Shown: one piece after another, positions 8,663 to 14,703 of the stretch | Layout of the letters: each line of letters opens with the position of its first letter | How positions within the stretch are numbered: position 1 is the first letter of the stretch | DNA from: Patescibacteria group bacterium | GTDB taxonomy: Bacteria > Patescibacteriota > Minisyncoccia > Phycocordibacterales > Phycocordibacteraceae | DNA length: 42,966 nt | Assembly (NCBI GenBank): GCA_004296925.1 | Contig: SCVI01000050.1 | Coordinates: 1-42,966, forward strand | Reading direction: 5' to 3' | Program-made: the position numbers and the translations under genes | The notes under the pieces: model-generated | Databases searched by the model: none | The model's input: the letters and a program-made list of their open reading frames with translations, nothing else | Told to the model about the DNA's origin: nothing

Positions 8663-9265
8663 ATGGCAAAAAACATTTCAAACAATATCGTCCCGATGGT
8701 TATTGAAAAGACTAACCTTGGTGAGCGCGCCTACGACATATACTCACGTCTCTTGAAAGAACGTATTGTTTTTTTGAGTGGACCAATTGACGACCACACC
8801 GCAAACCTCGTTATTGCTCAGCTCCTCTTTCTTGAAGCAGAAGACCCTAAGAAAGACGTATACCTATATATAAACTCTCCGGGAGGCTCGGTATCCGCTG
8901 GTTTGGCAATTCTAGACACTATGAACTATGTGAAACCTGACATCGCAACTGTTTGTGTGGGTATTGCAGCATCAGCTGCTGCTGTTATTCTTTCGGCAGG
9001 TAAAAAAGGTAAACGATTTACGCTTCCAAACTCAGAAGTGATGATCCATCAAGTGATGGGAGGAGTAGAAGGCCAAGCAACCGACATTGCCATTGCCGCA
9101 AAGCATATACTTCGTACAAAAGAGAATTTGAACAAGATTCTTGCAAAAAACACTGGGAAAACGTTCGCGGAAGTAGAGTCTGATGCCGAGCGAGACTACT
9201 GGATGACTGCTGACGAGGCAAAGAAGTACGGTATTATTGACCAAATCTACAAAGGAAGAGGCTAG
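8663..9265 (+). CDS. clpP: ATP-dependent Clp protease proteolytic subunit
   Basis: A 200-residue serine protease subunit that forms the barrel-shaped Clp peptidase with a ClpX/ClpC unfoldase. The catalytic triad is Ser94 in GIAASAAAV, His119 in [11 protein letters not shown] and Asp168 in [11 protein letters not shown]. The oligomerisation region [17 protein letters not shown] is conserved. The frame is open to a TTG at 8624, but the ATG at 8663 fits both the family start and the -10 spacing. Family members usually have GxSxGA around Ser. Here Met or Gly is replaced by Ala, a minor change. Confidence 0.96.
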   Translation: MAKNISNNIVPMVIEKTNLGERAYDIYSRLLKERIVFLSGPIDDHTANLVIAQLLFLEAEDPKKDVYLYINSPGGSVSAGLAILDTMNYVKPDIATVCVGIAASAAAVILSAGKKGKRFTLPNSEVMIHQVMGGVEGQATDIAIAAKHILRTKENLNKILAKNTGKTFAEVESDAERDYWMTADEAKKYGIIDQIYKGRG

Positions 9266-9284
9266 TAAGTGATTTTTCTTAGAA

Positions 9285-9315
9285 TCAAAACGCCCCTAGA
9301 AAAGGGGCGTTTTGA
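9285..9315. terminator. Bidirectional intrinsic terminator after clpP
   Basis: TCAAAACGCCCCT at 9285-9297 and AGGGGCGTTTTGA at 9303-9315 form a perfect 13-bp stem around a 5-nt loop. Confidence 0.92.
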
Positions 9316-9345
9316 TTGCATAGTTACGCATACGCCTGCTACAAT
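9316..9345 (+). promoter_or_regulatory. Extended -10 promoter of rny
   Basis: TTGCAT at 9316-9321, an 18-bp spacer, and TACAAT at 9340-9345 preceded by TGC. Start near 9352, which leaves an unusually long leader of about 180 nt. The leader contains a 16-codon ORF at 9362-9412. Confidence 0.6.
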
Positions 9346-9532
9346 GAATTTGTTAGCTTTTATGTTCAAAAAAATCAATTGCGCAACGTCAACCGGCAGT
9401 GCACGAAATTAGAAATTCCATGATGCGAAGTGTCATTTTAGGCCATATTCAGCCCTTCTCCGTCACACGGGCGCTTTGTATAGTTTAAGGAAATCTGTTC
9501 GTACACACTGGCTTGCCTCGCGTTAAGCAGGT

Positions 9533-11062
9533 ATGTCTACAACACTCATATTAATAGTCCTTGCCTTCACCGGCATTATTGGCATTGCTGCCGGCTACAC
9601 CTTACGTTGGCTCGTAGCACTCGGTCAAAAAGGCTCAGCAGAAATTAAGATTAAGCAACAACTCCTCGAAGCAAGAGAGGAGGCGAAACGTATTGTATCC
9701 GAAGGAGAAAAAGAAGCTGCCAGGCTTGGTGGCGAATTAAAAGAAGAGTTACGTGCGAAAGAAGAGTCGTTTACTGCAAAAGAAAGACGTATAGGCGAAA
9801 AGGAATCGTTCCTCGATCAGCGCCAACTCGATATCGATCGTGAAGCTGACCGTATAAAGGCACAAATCGAGGAGGTGAAGCGCATTAAAGAACGCGCCGA
9901 CGGTCTTGTGCTCGAGAGAGAAAAAGCTCTTCAGACAGTTGCAAAACTTACCGAAGAAGAAGCACAAAACGAACTTTTCAAAACAATCGAAAACAATCAT
10001 CAGGAAGACATGATGGTTCGTCTTCAAAAATTGGAGATAGATGGGAAGGAGCGTCTAGAAACAAAAGCGAGAGAAATCCTTACTACCGCAATCCACCGAA
10101 TGGGTAACTCAGTACATGCCGATGTACTTACCTCCTCGATTCCCATTCCATCTGACGATATTAAAGGAAAGATTATTGGTCGTGAAGGAAGAAATATTCG
10201 CGCATTTGAACGTGCTACTGGCGTTGATCTCATTATTGATGACACACCAGGAATGATTACTCTTTCCTGCTTTGACCCAGTACGTCGCGCTATTGCACGT
10301 ATTGCACTTGAAAACCTCATCATCGATGCGCGTATCCAACCAGCACGCATTGAAGATGCGGTTGAGAAAGCGAAGGACGAGATAGGAAAAGTAATGAAAG
10401 AAAAAGCAGAACAAGCAGCGTACGAGTGCGGTATCCACGGCATCGACCCTCGTCTGATGGCCATTCTTGGTCGTCTTTACTTCCGTACTTCGTACGGCCA
10501 AAACGTACTTCAACATTCAATTGAAATGTCTCACGTAGCTGGAATGCTCGCGACAGAGCTTGGTCTTGATCCTAAAGTTGCTAAGGCAGGTGCCCTTTTC
10601 CATGACATAGGTAAAGCGGTTGACCACGCAGTGCAAGGTACCCACGTTGAAATTGGTCGTCGTATTCTTGAAAAGTTTGGTGTTGATAAAAGAGTCATTC
10701 AAGCAATGCAGGCGCACCATGAAGAGTATCCATATGAAACGCTTGAATCTCTTATTGTGCAGGTTGCGGATGCAATTTCAGGCGGTCGCCCAGGTGCTAG
10801 ACGCGACTCTGTTGAGAGCTATCTTAAACGTTTGCAAGAACTAGAAGGTATCGCCACTTCATTTGCTGGAGTTGAAAAGGCGTTTGCCATTCAAGCGGGT
10901 CGCGAAGTTCGTATATTTGTGAAACCTGAAGAGATTTCAGATCTTCAAGCGCACACACTTGCACGCGATATCGCAATGCGCGTTGAAAATGAACTAAAAT
11001 ATCCAGGAGAAATAAAAATTAACGTCATTCGAGAATCTCGTACCATCGAATTTGCGCGCTAG
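9533..11062 (+). CDS. rny: Ribonuclease Y
   Basis: A 509-residue membrane-anchored endoribonuclease that starts mRNA decay. In order: an N-terminal membrane helix (about 3-27), a long charged coiled coil (about 35-190), a KH domain with GRNIRAFERATGVDLIID (about 218-236), and an HD domain with HSIEMSHVAGMLATELGL and the metal-binding FHDIGKAVD (about 325-370). Length is standard. It has its own promoter, a long leader and a downstream terminator, so it is a single-gene unit. Confidence 0.97.
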   Translation: MSTTLILIVLAFTGIIGIAAGYTLRWLVALGQKGSAEIKIKQQLLEAREEAKRIVSEGEKEAARLGGELKEELRAKEESFTAKERRIGEKESFLDQRQLDIDREADRIKAQIEEVKRIKERADGLVLEREKALQTVAKLTEEEAQNELFKTIENNHQEDMMVRLQKLEIDGKERLETKAREILTTAIHRMGNSVHADVLTSSIPIPSDDIKGKIIGREGRNIRAFERATGVDLIIDDTPGMITLSCFDPVRRAIARIALENLIIDARIQPARIEDAVEKAKDEIGKVMKEKAEQAAYECGIHGIDPRLMAILGRLYFRTSYGQNVLQHSIEMSHVAGMLATELGLDPKVAKAGALFHDIGKAVDHAVQGTHVEIGRRILEKFGVDKRVIQAMQAHHEEYPYETLESLIVQVADAISGGRPGARRDSVESYLKRLQELEGIATSFAGVEKAFAIQAGREVRIFVKPEEISDLQAHTLARDIAMRVENELKYPGEIKINVIRESRTIEFAR

Positions 11063-11077
11063 AACAAAGCATATTTT

Positions 11078-11105
11078 AAAAAACCTCCCAATCGGGAGGT
11101 TTTTT
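11078..11105. terminator. Bidirectional terminator between rny and the 11109 ORF
   Basis: AAAAAACCTCCC at 11078-11089 pairs perfectly with GGGAGGTTTTTT at 11094-11105 around a 4-nt loop. Confidence 0.92.
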
Positions 11106-11108
11106 ATT

Positions 11109-11261
11109 TTACATGCTGTGCTTTCTCTTAAAATCTGCGACACATTTATCATACTTTTCCTCTACGTCTGAGCCTTGGAGTAGTTCAAGACAAGCATCAT
11201 GTGCCTCCTCGTTCAAATTTCGTATCTCACTTTGACTTAATTCTTCGTTTGGATTGCTCAT
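11109..11261 (-). CDS. Small hypothetical protein
   Basis: A possible 50-residue acidic protein (MSNPNEELSQSEIRNLNEEA, then two Cys: DACLELL and YDKCVADF), ending 3 bp before a bidirectional terminator that would serve it. A longer version could start at a GTG at 11312. The ATG at 11261 is preferred because AATAGT (11271-11276 on the complement) ends 9 nt before it, with TTAAAA 17 bp further up. No known domain is recognised. It may also be a chance frame. Confidence 0.42.
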   Translation of the reverse strand: MSNPNEELSQSEIRNLNEEAHDACLELLQGSDVEEKYDKCVADFKRKHSM

Positions 11262-11335
11262 ATATGGTTCACTATTTGTAACAGGAAGTATATTTTTAAA
11301 CATATTTGTCACTTTGTCAATCTATCATCCAGCTA

Positions 11336-11363
11336 TTGCATGAAAAAAGCCTTTGTATATACT
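11336..11363 (+). promoter_or_regulatory. Promoter of the HU gene
   Basis: TTGCAT at 11336-11341, a 16-bp spacer, and TATACT at 11358-11363. Start near 11370, leader about 40 nt. Confidence 0.6.
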
Positions 11364-11410
11364 GTTTTAAGACCATTTAATAGGATTCATTAGTCATTAG
11401 CTATACACAC

Positions 11411-11683
11411 ATGAATAAAGCAGATCTCGCAGGAAAAGTTCACGACTTACTAGGTGGCACAAAGACACAGGCCGAAGGAGTTGTTGAGACATTGATTGAA
11501 ACAATCATTGGCGCTTTGAAGAAAGGCGATGAAGTATCAATCGCAGGACTAGGTATCTTTTCAACAAAGATGCGTCCAGCTCGAACTGGCCGTAATCCTA
11601 GAACTGGTGAAACTATTAAAGTTCCATCAATGCGCGTTCCAAAGTTCCGTGCAGCAAAAGGATTGAAGGACGCGGTTAAATAA
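11411..11683 (+). CDS. hup: HU-family DNA-binding protein
   Basis: A 90-residue histone-like protein. It begins MNKADLAGKVHDLLGGTKTQ and contains the family core VSIAGLGIFSTKMRPARTGR with NPRTGETIKVPS, the beta-arm that intercalates in the minor groove. HU bends and compacts DNA and helps replication, recombination and tyrosine-recombinase reactions. It is a stand-alone gene with its own promoter and a perfect terminator. HU and IHF subunits cannot be told apart here, but the single short copy suggests HU. Confidence 0.96.
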   Translation: MNKADLAGKVHDLLGGTKTQAEGVVETLIETIIGALKKGDEVSIAGLGIFSTKMRPARTGRNPRTGETIKVPSMRVPKFRAAKGLKDAVK

Positions 11684-11694
11684 ATCGCCTCTAC

Positions 11695-11723
11695 AAAAAA
11701 CCGCCTCAGTGAGGCGGTTTTTT
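11695..11723. terminator. Bidirectional terminator shared by hup and the 11722 gene
   Basis: AAAAAACCGCCTC at 11695-11707 pairs perfectly with GAGGCGGTTTTTT at 11711-11723. The stop codon of the convergent minus-strand gene overlaps its right edge. Confidence 0.93.
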
Positions 11724-11892
11724 AATGTGTCATTGGTTTCGCAAACGTCCATGAGGGCTGTCTTTTCTTCCATTTTTTGCCTGCCTTACATGAGCATGCT
11801 TGTTCTATACCTGGTTCAGGAAATCTGACCCCAGTATCACGACAAGCTTTGCACCTATAGTTTTCCTGCATTTCTACTCTTGATAGTTCCAT
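11722..11892 (-). CDS. Zinc-ribbon miniprotein (56 aa)
   Basis: A 56-residue protein. It starts MELSRVEMQENYRCKACRDT and contains a CxxC pair (Cys14, Cys17) and a CxC pair (Cys33, Cys35: QACSCKAGKKWKK), then a basic tail. Four cysteines in two knuckles point to a small zinc ribbon that could bind nucleic acid or a protein. The function is unknown. The gene is well supported: it has a consensus promoter ending 7 nt before the ATG and shares a terminator with hup. It is absent from gene lists that use a 60-residue cutoff. Confidence 0.75.
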   Translation of the reverse strand: MELSRVEMQENYRCKACRDTGVRFPEPGIEQACSCKAGKKWKKRQPSWTFAKPMTH

Positions 11893-11899
11893 ATTTTGG

Positions 11900-11927
11900 A
11901 TAATACGCCGATATTACTTTTTGTCAA
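11900..11927 (-). promoter_or_regulatory. Promoter of the zinc-ribbon gene (leaderless type)
   Basis: On the complement, TTGACA (11927-11922), a 16-bp spacer, and TATTAT (11905-11900). The -10 ends 7 nt before the ATG at 11892, so the mRNA should start at the start codon. Confidence 0.75.
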
Positions 11928-11963
11928 CTTGAGTATAGACCAGGAGTTTGCCCTCCTTATCTA

Positions 11964-12197
11964 GATACAAAATATAATCGCCAGACACTTTCGTGTTGGG
12001 TTGGTTATTTTTGTGCGGGATAAAGCGTCGGTCAAGCGCTCGATCGTCGCCGTCGTTCCTTCCTCCGCCTGACCACGTTCGCACCGTCCGCCGTGCTCGG
12101 CGGAAACTGCGGTGCTCGCCTTCGATTCCCTTATCCCGATACAAAATATAATCGCCAGACACTTCCGTGTCTGGCTCATTATTTTTGTGCGGGATAA
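11964..12197. repeat. tRNA-Gly(UCC) 3'-end module: direct and inverted copies
   Basis: A 60-bp direct repeat at 11964-12023 and 12138-12197 differs at only 6 positions. Its right part is the tRNA 3' end plus flank (TTATTTTTGTGCGGGATAA, exact at 12005-12023 and 12179-12197). Between the copies, TTCGATTCCCTTATCCCG at 12121-12138 is the exact inverse of tRNA positions 12190-12207. A 9-bp hairpin with a 4-nt loop (12154-12175) lies between tRNA and inverse copy. The linker holds nested hairpins, GCACCG/CGGTGC at 12081-12114 around CCGCCG/CGGCGG at 12088-12103. It also holds CCTGACCACG at 12068-12077 and TCGGTCA at 12028-12034, which recur in the tRNA-Pro module. Confidence 0.85.
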
Positions 12198-12258
12198 GGG
12201 AATCGAACCCTTGCTATCAGTTTGGAAAACTGATGTTCTACCATTAAACTAATCCCGC
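12188..12258 (-). tRNA. tRNA-Gly (anticodon UCC)
   Basis: A full 71-nt cloverleaf on the complement. The acceptor GCGGGAT pairs with ATCCCGC. The anticodon loop is TTTCCAA on stem TCAGT/ACTGA. The T-arm is AAGGG-TTCGATT-CCCTT, and the discriminator base is A. CCA is not encoded, which fits the CCA-adding enzyme at 21457. Its leader (12259-12323) is GC-rich and folds into a strong hairpin. Confidence 0.95.
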
Positions 12259-12323
12259 CTTCGCCTCGCCAAAGCTCGGCTACGGCGGGCATTGCCCGCG
12301 CCGAGCAACGGCGGGTATGGCGA
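12259..12323 (-). repeat. GC-rich palindromic leader upstream of tRNA-Gly(UCC)
   Basis: Read on the plus strand, GCTCGGC and GCCGAGC enclose GCGGGC-ATT-GCCCGC. The 12299-12315 segment CGCCGAGCAACGGCGGG has a near-identical inverse (one base fewer) at 12088-12103 on the other side of the tRNA. It is REP-like, but only these two copies occur in the window. Confidence 0.6.
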
Positions 12324-12352
12324 ACTCTACCAAAAAAACAGTCACTTTGGAA
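12324..12352 (-). promoter_or_regulatory. Promoter of tRNA-Gly(UCC)
   Basis: On the complement, TTCCAA (12352-12347), a 17-bp spacer, and TAGAGT (12329-12324) preceded by TGG (extended -10). It is divergent from the protease promoter. Confidence 0.55.
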
Positions 12353-12376
12353 GCTTAGAGAATTTCTGAGGGAGGG

Positions 12377-12382
12377 TATACT
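12377..12382 (+). promoter_or_regulatory. -10 element of the serine protease gene (leaderless type)
   Basis: TATACT ends 7 nt before the ATG at 12390. No good -35 is seen. Confidence 0.65.
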
Positions 12383-12389
12383 TCAACGT

Positions 12390-13517
12390 ATGTCTGTTTT
12401 CATTCGAACACTACTTCTATCTTTCGCGGGGTTACTTGTTGCAATCATTCTAGGGTTCACCGCTTCTCCTCAGCAAGTATCAATCACCCAAGAACCTCCT
12501 GCGCTACAAGAAATCATAGAAGAACTTCCTGTACCGACAGTTGCAAGTACTACAGTTGTTGCAACACCTGAAGTAACAAAAAAACCAATTCCAGCCACAC
12601 CACCAAAACCTTCGACTGCTACAAATACAGTTGTTGCTCCAGAAGTTGCTCCAGCCCAACCCTCGCTTTCTTCTTCGAACCTTAACACCCTTGCTCGTGC
12701 TTCAATTGTGAACGTTCTCTGTGTAACAAAGACGGGAGGACCTCTTAACTCTATTTCAGCAAGCGGTGTCATCATAGACCCTCGTGGCACTATCGTAACC
12801 AACGCACATGTTGGCCAATATTTTTTGCTGCGCAATTATCCGTCCGAAAATTTTGTGGAGTGCACCATTCGCACAGGAAGCCCTGCTGCCCCTATGTACA
12901 CAGCAGAACTTCTGTTTATCTCGCCATCATGGATTCGTGACAATGCAAATAAAATAAACCAAGACCGTCCTACCGGCAACGGTGAGCACGACTACGCCTT
13001 TTTACGCATCACGGGCACTGTACATAAAAATATTTTACTCCCCTCCTCATTCCCATACTTGCCGTTATCAGTGAACCCTCCAACAGAAGGTGAGCAAGTA
13101 TTAGTCGCAGGGTATCCTGCAGGATTTCTCGGTGGAATAACGGTACAAAAAAACCTGTATGCATCATCTGCAAATACAGTAGTGGGTGAACTTTTTACTT
13201 TCATATCTGATACCGTAGATCTCTTTTCTCTTGGTGGCACCGTAGTGTCTCAACAGGGGTCTTCAGGCGGAGCTGCGGTAAATGGAAGCGGATCACTAAT
13301 CGGCGTCATAGCCACTTCAAGCGATGCTCCTGACACGGGCTCCAGAGACCTTCGTGCAATTACCACATCCTACATAATTGCCGACTTTCAAAAAGAAACA
13401 GGTGTGAGGCTAGGGACATATTTAATTGGAAATACAGAAGTCACTGCGCGCGTTTTTGCACAAACTACCGCACCAACACTCACACAAATACTCATTGATG
13501 CAATCAAAAACAATTAA
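12390..13517 (+). CDS. Membrane-anchored or secreted trypsin-like serine protease
   Basis: A 375-residue protease of the chymotrypsin/HtrA fold. An N-terminal hydrophobic segment (about 5-24) is a signal peptide or anchor. A Pro/Thr/Val-rich linker (about 30-95) follows, then the catalytic domain. The triad is His140 (IVTNAHV), Asp201 (EHDYAFLRI) and Ser292 (QGSSGGAAV). There is no PDZ domain, unlike DegP/HtrA. It probably works outside the membrane in processing or quality control of surface proteins. It is a single gene, divergent from tRNA-Gly. Confidence 0.9.
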   Translation: MSVFIRTLLLSFAGLLVAIILGFTASPQQVSITQEPPALQEIIEELPVPTVASTTVVATPEVTKKPIPATPPKPSTATNTVVAPEVAPAQPSLSSSNLNTLARASIVNVLCVTKTGGPLNSISASGVIIDPRGTIVTNAHVGQYFLLRNYPSENFVECTIRTGSPAAPMYTAELLFISPSWIRDNANKINQDRPTGNGEHDYAFLRITGTVHKNILLPSSFPYLPLSVNPPTEGEQVLVAGYPAGFLGGITVQKNLYASSANTVVGELFTFISDTVDLFSLGGTVVSQQGSSGGAAVNGSGSLIGVIATSSDAPDTGSRDLRAITTSYIIADFQKETGVRLGTYLIGNTEVTARVFAQTTAPTLTQILIDAIKNN

Positions 13518-13556
13518 AATCGGCCATACGATTAAAACGAAGTATCACAGGTATTC

Positions 13557-13585
13557 TTGACAACCCAAAACCTATTTGTTACTCT
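13557..13585 (+). promoter_or_regulatory. Promoter of the TrpR/YerC-like regulator
   Basis: TTGACA at 13557-13562, a 17-bp spacer, and TACTCT at 13580-13585. The predicted start, near 13592, falls inside the palindrome at 13585-13616. Confidence 0.65.
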
Positions 13586-13616
13586 ATGTATCACTGTAGT
13601 ACTACAGTGATACATA
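13585..13616. promoter_or_regulatory. 32-bp perfect palindrome, probable autoregulatory operator
   Basis: TATGTATCACTGTAGT (13585-13600) is followed directly by its exact complement ACTACAGTGATACATA (13601-13616). It begins at the last base of the -10, covers the expected transcription start, and ends 2 bp before the ATG of a TrpR-family gene. A bound regulator would block its own transcription. In RNA it would also fold into a hairpin next to the start codon. Confidence 0.8.
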
Positions 13617-13618
13617 TC

Positions 13619-13933
13619 ATGAATAACGTCACCAAAATTACTCGAGCCCCCAGAAATCCCAAACAAGATATGGTGGCCCTTTATGACGCGTTCTTGTCAC
13701 TCAAAACACGTGAGGAGTGCGCCGCCTTTTTGCGCGATCTCTGCACGCAGTCAGAACTAGAAGCATTTACAGAGCGTTTCGCGATAGCTCGCCTTCTCGC
13801 AAAAGACGTGTCGTATCGAGATACCGCTGATGAAACAGGGGCTTCTACTACAACAGTAACTCGTGTATCCCATTGGCTCCATCACGGACAGGGCGGTTAC
13901 CGTAGTGTCATAACTCGATTGAATAAAAAATAA
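13619..13933 (+). CDS. TrpR/YerC-YecD family DNA-binding regulator
   Basis: A 104-residue helix-turn-helix protein of the Trp-repressor superfamily. The family core is LCTQSELEAFTERFAIARLL, then VSYRDTADETGASTTTVTRV and SHWLHHGQGGY, the DNA-recognition helix and the conserved WLxHGxGGY end. The frame is open to 13586, but the ATG at 13619 is used here because the upstream part lies within the palindrome. It probably represses itself. The ligand is unknown, and no tryptophan genes are nearby. Three very small genes follow. Confidence 0.9.
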   Translation: MNNVTKITRAPRNPKQDMVALYDAFLSLKTREECAAFLRDLCTQSELEAFTERFAIARLLAKDVSYRDTADETGASTTTVTRVSHWLHHGQGGYRSVITRLNKK

Positions 13934-13964
13934 TCATTCAACAGTCGGGAATGTCTCACGCTCT

Positions 13965-13988
13965 AACCGTCCATAAAGACGGTTTTTT
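13965..13988 (+). terminator. Intrinsic terminator after the regulator gene
   Basis: AACCGTC at 13965-13971 and GACGGTT at 13978-13984 around a 6-nt loop, followed by TTTT. Confidence 0.8.
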
Positions 13989-14012
13989 AGTATATAAAAA
14001 AATAAAAACATC

Positions 14013-14231
14013 ATGAAAAACAAAGAAACGAAGCTCACGGACAAAAGTTTGGACGTCGACCCTATCGGTATATTGATGCAATCGACACTTATGAGATGTT
14101 TATTCAATATAAGTATGAGTAGGGCCAGCCAAGGACGAAGTGATGAAACGTTTTCGGAAGATGAAATTGTAAGACTGAAGAATGTCCCTGGTGTAATAAC
14201 TACTTCTGACAAAAAAGATAACGGTGAGTAA
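14013..14231 (+). CDS. Small hypothetical protein (72 aa)
   Basis: A 72-residue protein that starts MKNKETKLTDKSLDVDPIGI. It has a short hydrophobic middle (LMQSTLMRCLFNISM) and a charged end. The leader is A-rich with no Shine-Dalgarno motif. An overlapping complementary frame (13934-14236) is less likely, because the plus-strand series of tiny genes shares orientation and leader type. No family is recognised. Confidence 0.5.
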   Translation: MKNKETKLTDKSLDVDPIGILMQSTLMRCLFNISMSRASQGRSDETFSEDEIVRLKNVPGVITTSDKKDNGE

Positions 14232-14238
14232 TTCATTC

Positions 14239-14273
14239 AACTACGTACTGTCGTAGTTCTGTGGCGATACATA
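14239..14273. promoter_or_regulatory. Degenerate operator-like repeat before the 14308 gene
   Basis: AACTACG/CGTAGTT form a 7-bp hairpin at 14239-14258. The stretch GTAGTTCTGTGGCGATACATA at 14253-14273 matches the right part of the 32-bp operator at 15 of 21 positions, including GATACATA. Confidence 0.4.
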
Positions 14274-14307
14274 GAAAAGGAAATTAATTAAAAAAATAAA
14301 AAACACT

Positions 14308-14472
14308 ATGGAAAAAGAAGCACGTAGAGTACAAAAAGTCACACGACTCAAAGATGAAAACTATTTACTCAAACGCAAAATACCTGGAGCGCTCGCTAAG
14401 GAAAACGCGGAGATACGCGAGATGTTAGAGAACGACAAGGCGGACATTTGGGATCTTTTGCGCGAAGAGTAA
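14308..14472 (+). CDS. Small charged protein (54 aa)
   Basis: A 54-residue, highly charged, helical protein (MEKEARRVQKVTRLKDENYL ... NDKADIWDLLREE) with coiled-coil-like spacing. The leader is A/T-rich (ATTAATTAA repeated before this and the next gene). Function unknown. It is second of three tiny genes after the TrpR-like regulator and may be controlled by it. Confidence 0.55.
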   Translation: MEKEARRVQKVTRLKDENYLLKRKIPGALAKENAEIREMLENDKADIWDLLREE

Positions 14473-14485
14473 TAGGCGCACCATC

Positions 14486-14501
14486 GTAGAGCTACGGTGA
14501 T
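14486..14501. promoter_or_regulatory. Degenerate operator-like repeat before the 14530 gene
   Basis: GTAGAGCTACGGTGAT matches operator bases GTAGTACTACAGTGAT at 13 of 16 positions and forms a small hairpin with the flanking CACC/GGTG bases. Confidence 0.4.
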
Positions 14502-14529
14502 TGGTGATAGAAAAAATTAATTAAACGTT

Positions 14530-14685
14530 ATGGAAAAATGTATACAAGAACAACGTGAAAGATGGAAGATAAGAAATGCTGATCTTGTGAAGCGCATGTA
14601 TGACCTCGCAGGCAAACGTATGGTTGGCGAAGGAGTAGGTGCTCCAGAGGCACAAGTGAATCCCCCAAAGGATACTAACAAATAA
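14530..14685 (+). CDS. Small basic protein (51 aa)
   Basis: A 51-residue protein starting MEKCIQEQRERWKIRNADLV, basic and probably helical, then a Gly/Pro-rich tail. It is unknown and is the last of the tiny-gene series. It converges with guaA, with 18 bp between the stop codons and no clear terminator. Shared MEK starts and similar leaders suggest that this and the 14308 gene are related or coregulated. Confidence 0.5.
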   Translation: MEKCIQEQRERWKIRNADLVKRMYDLAGKRMVGEGVGAPEAQVNPPKDTNK

Positions 14686-14703
14686 TAAATAGAGAGGTGG
14701 AGT

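Noticed and set aside
12024-12080. Resemblance of GTCAGGCGGAGGAAGGAACGA to the SRP RNA core
   Set aside because: The opposite strand of the SRP loop (AGCAG side) is missing, and the tRNA-Pro copy of the same motif lacks the GGAAGG part. The match is probably chance.
11914-12162. 82-aa minus-strand frame (starts MSGDYILYRDKGIEGEHRSF)
   Set aside because: Its self-repeat, GDYILY..DK, is just the translated tRNA-Gly module direct repeat, and it crosses the hairpins and the promoter of the zinc-ribbon gene.
13934-14236. 100-aa minus-strand frame opposite the 72-aa gene
   Set aside because: It crosses the regulator's terminator and opposes the shared orientation of the tiny genes. No promoter was found for it.
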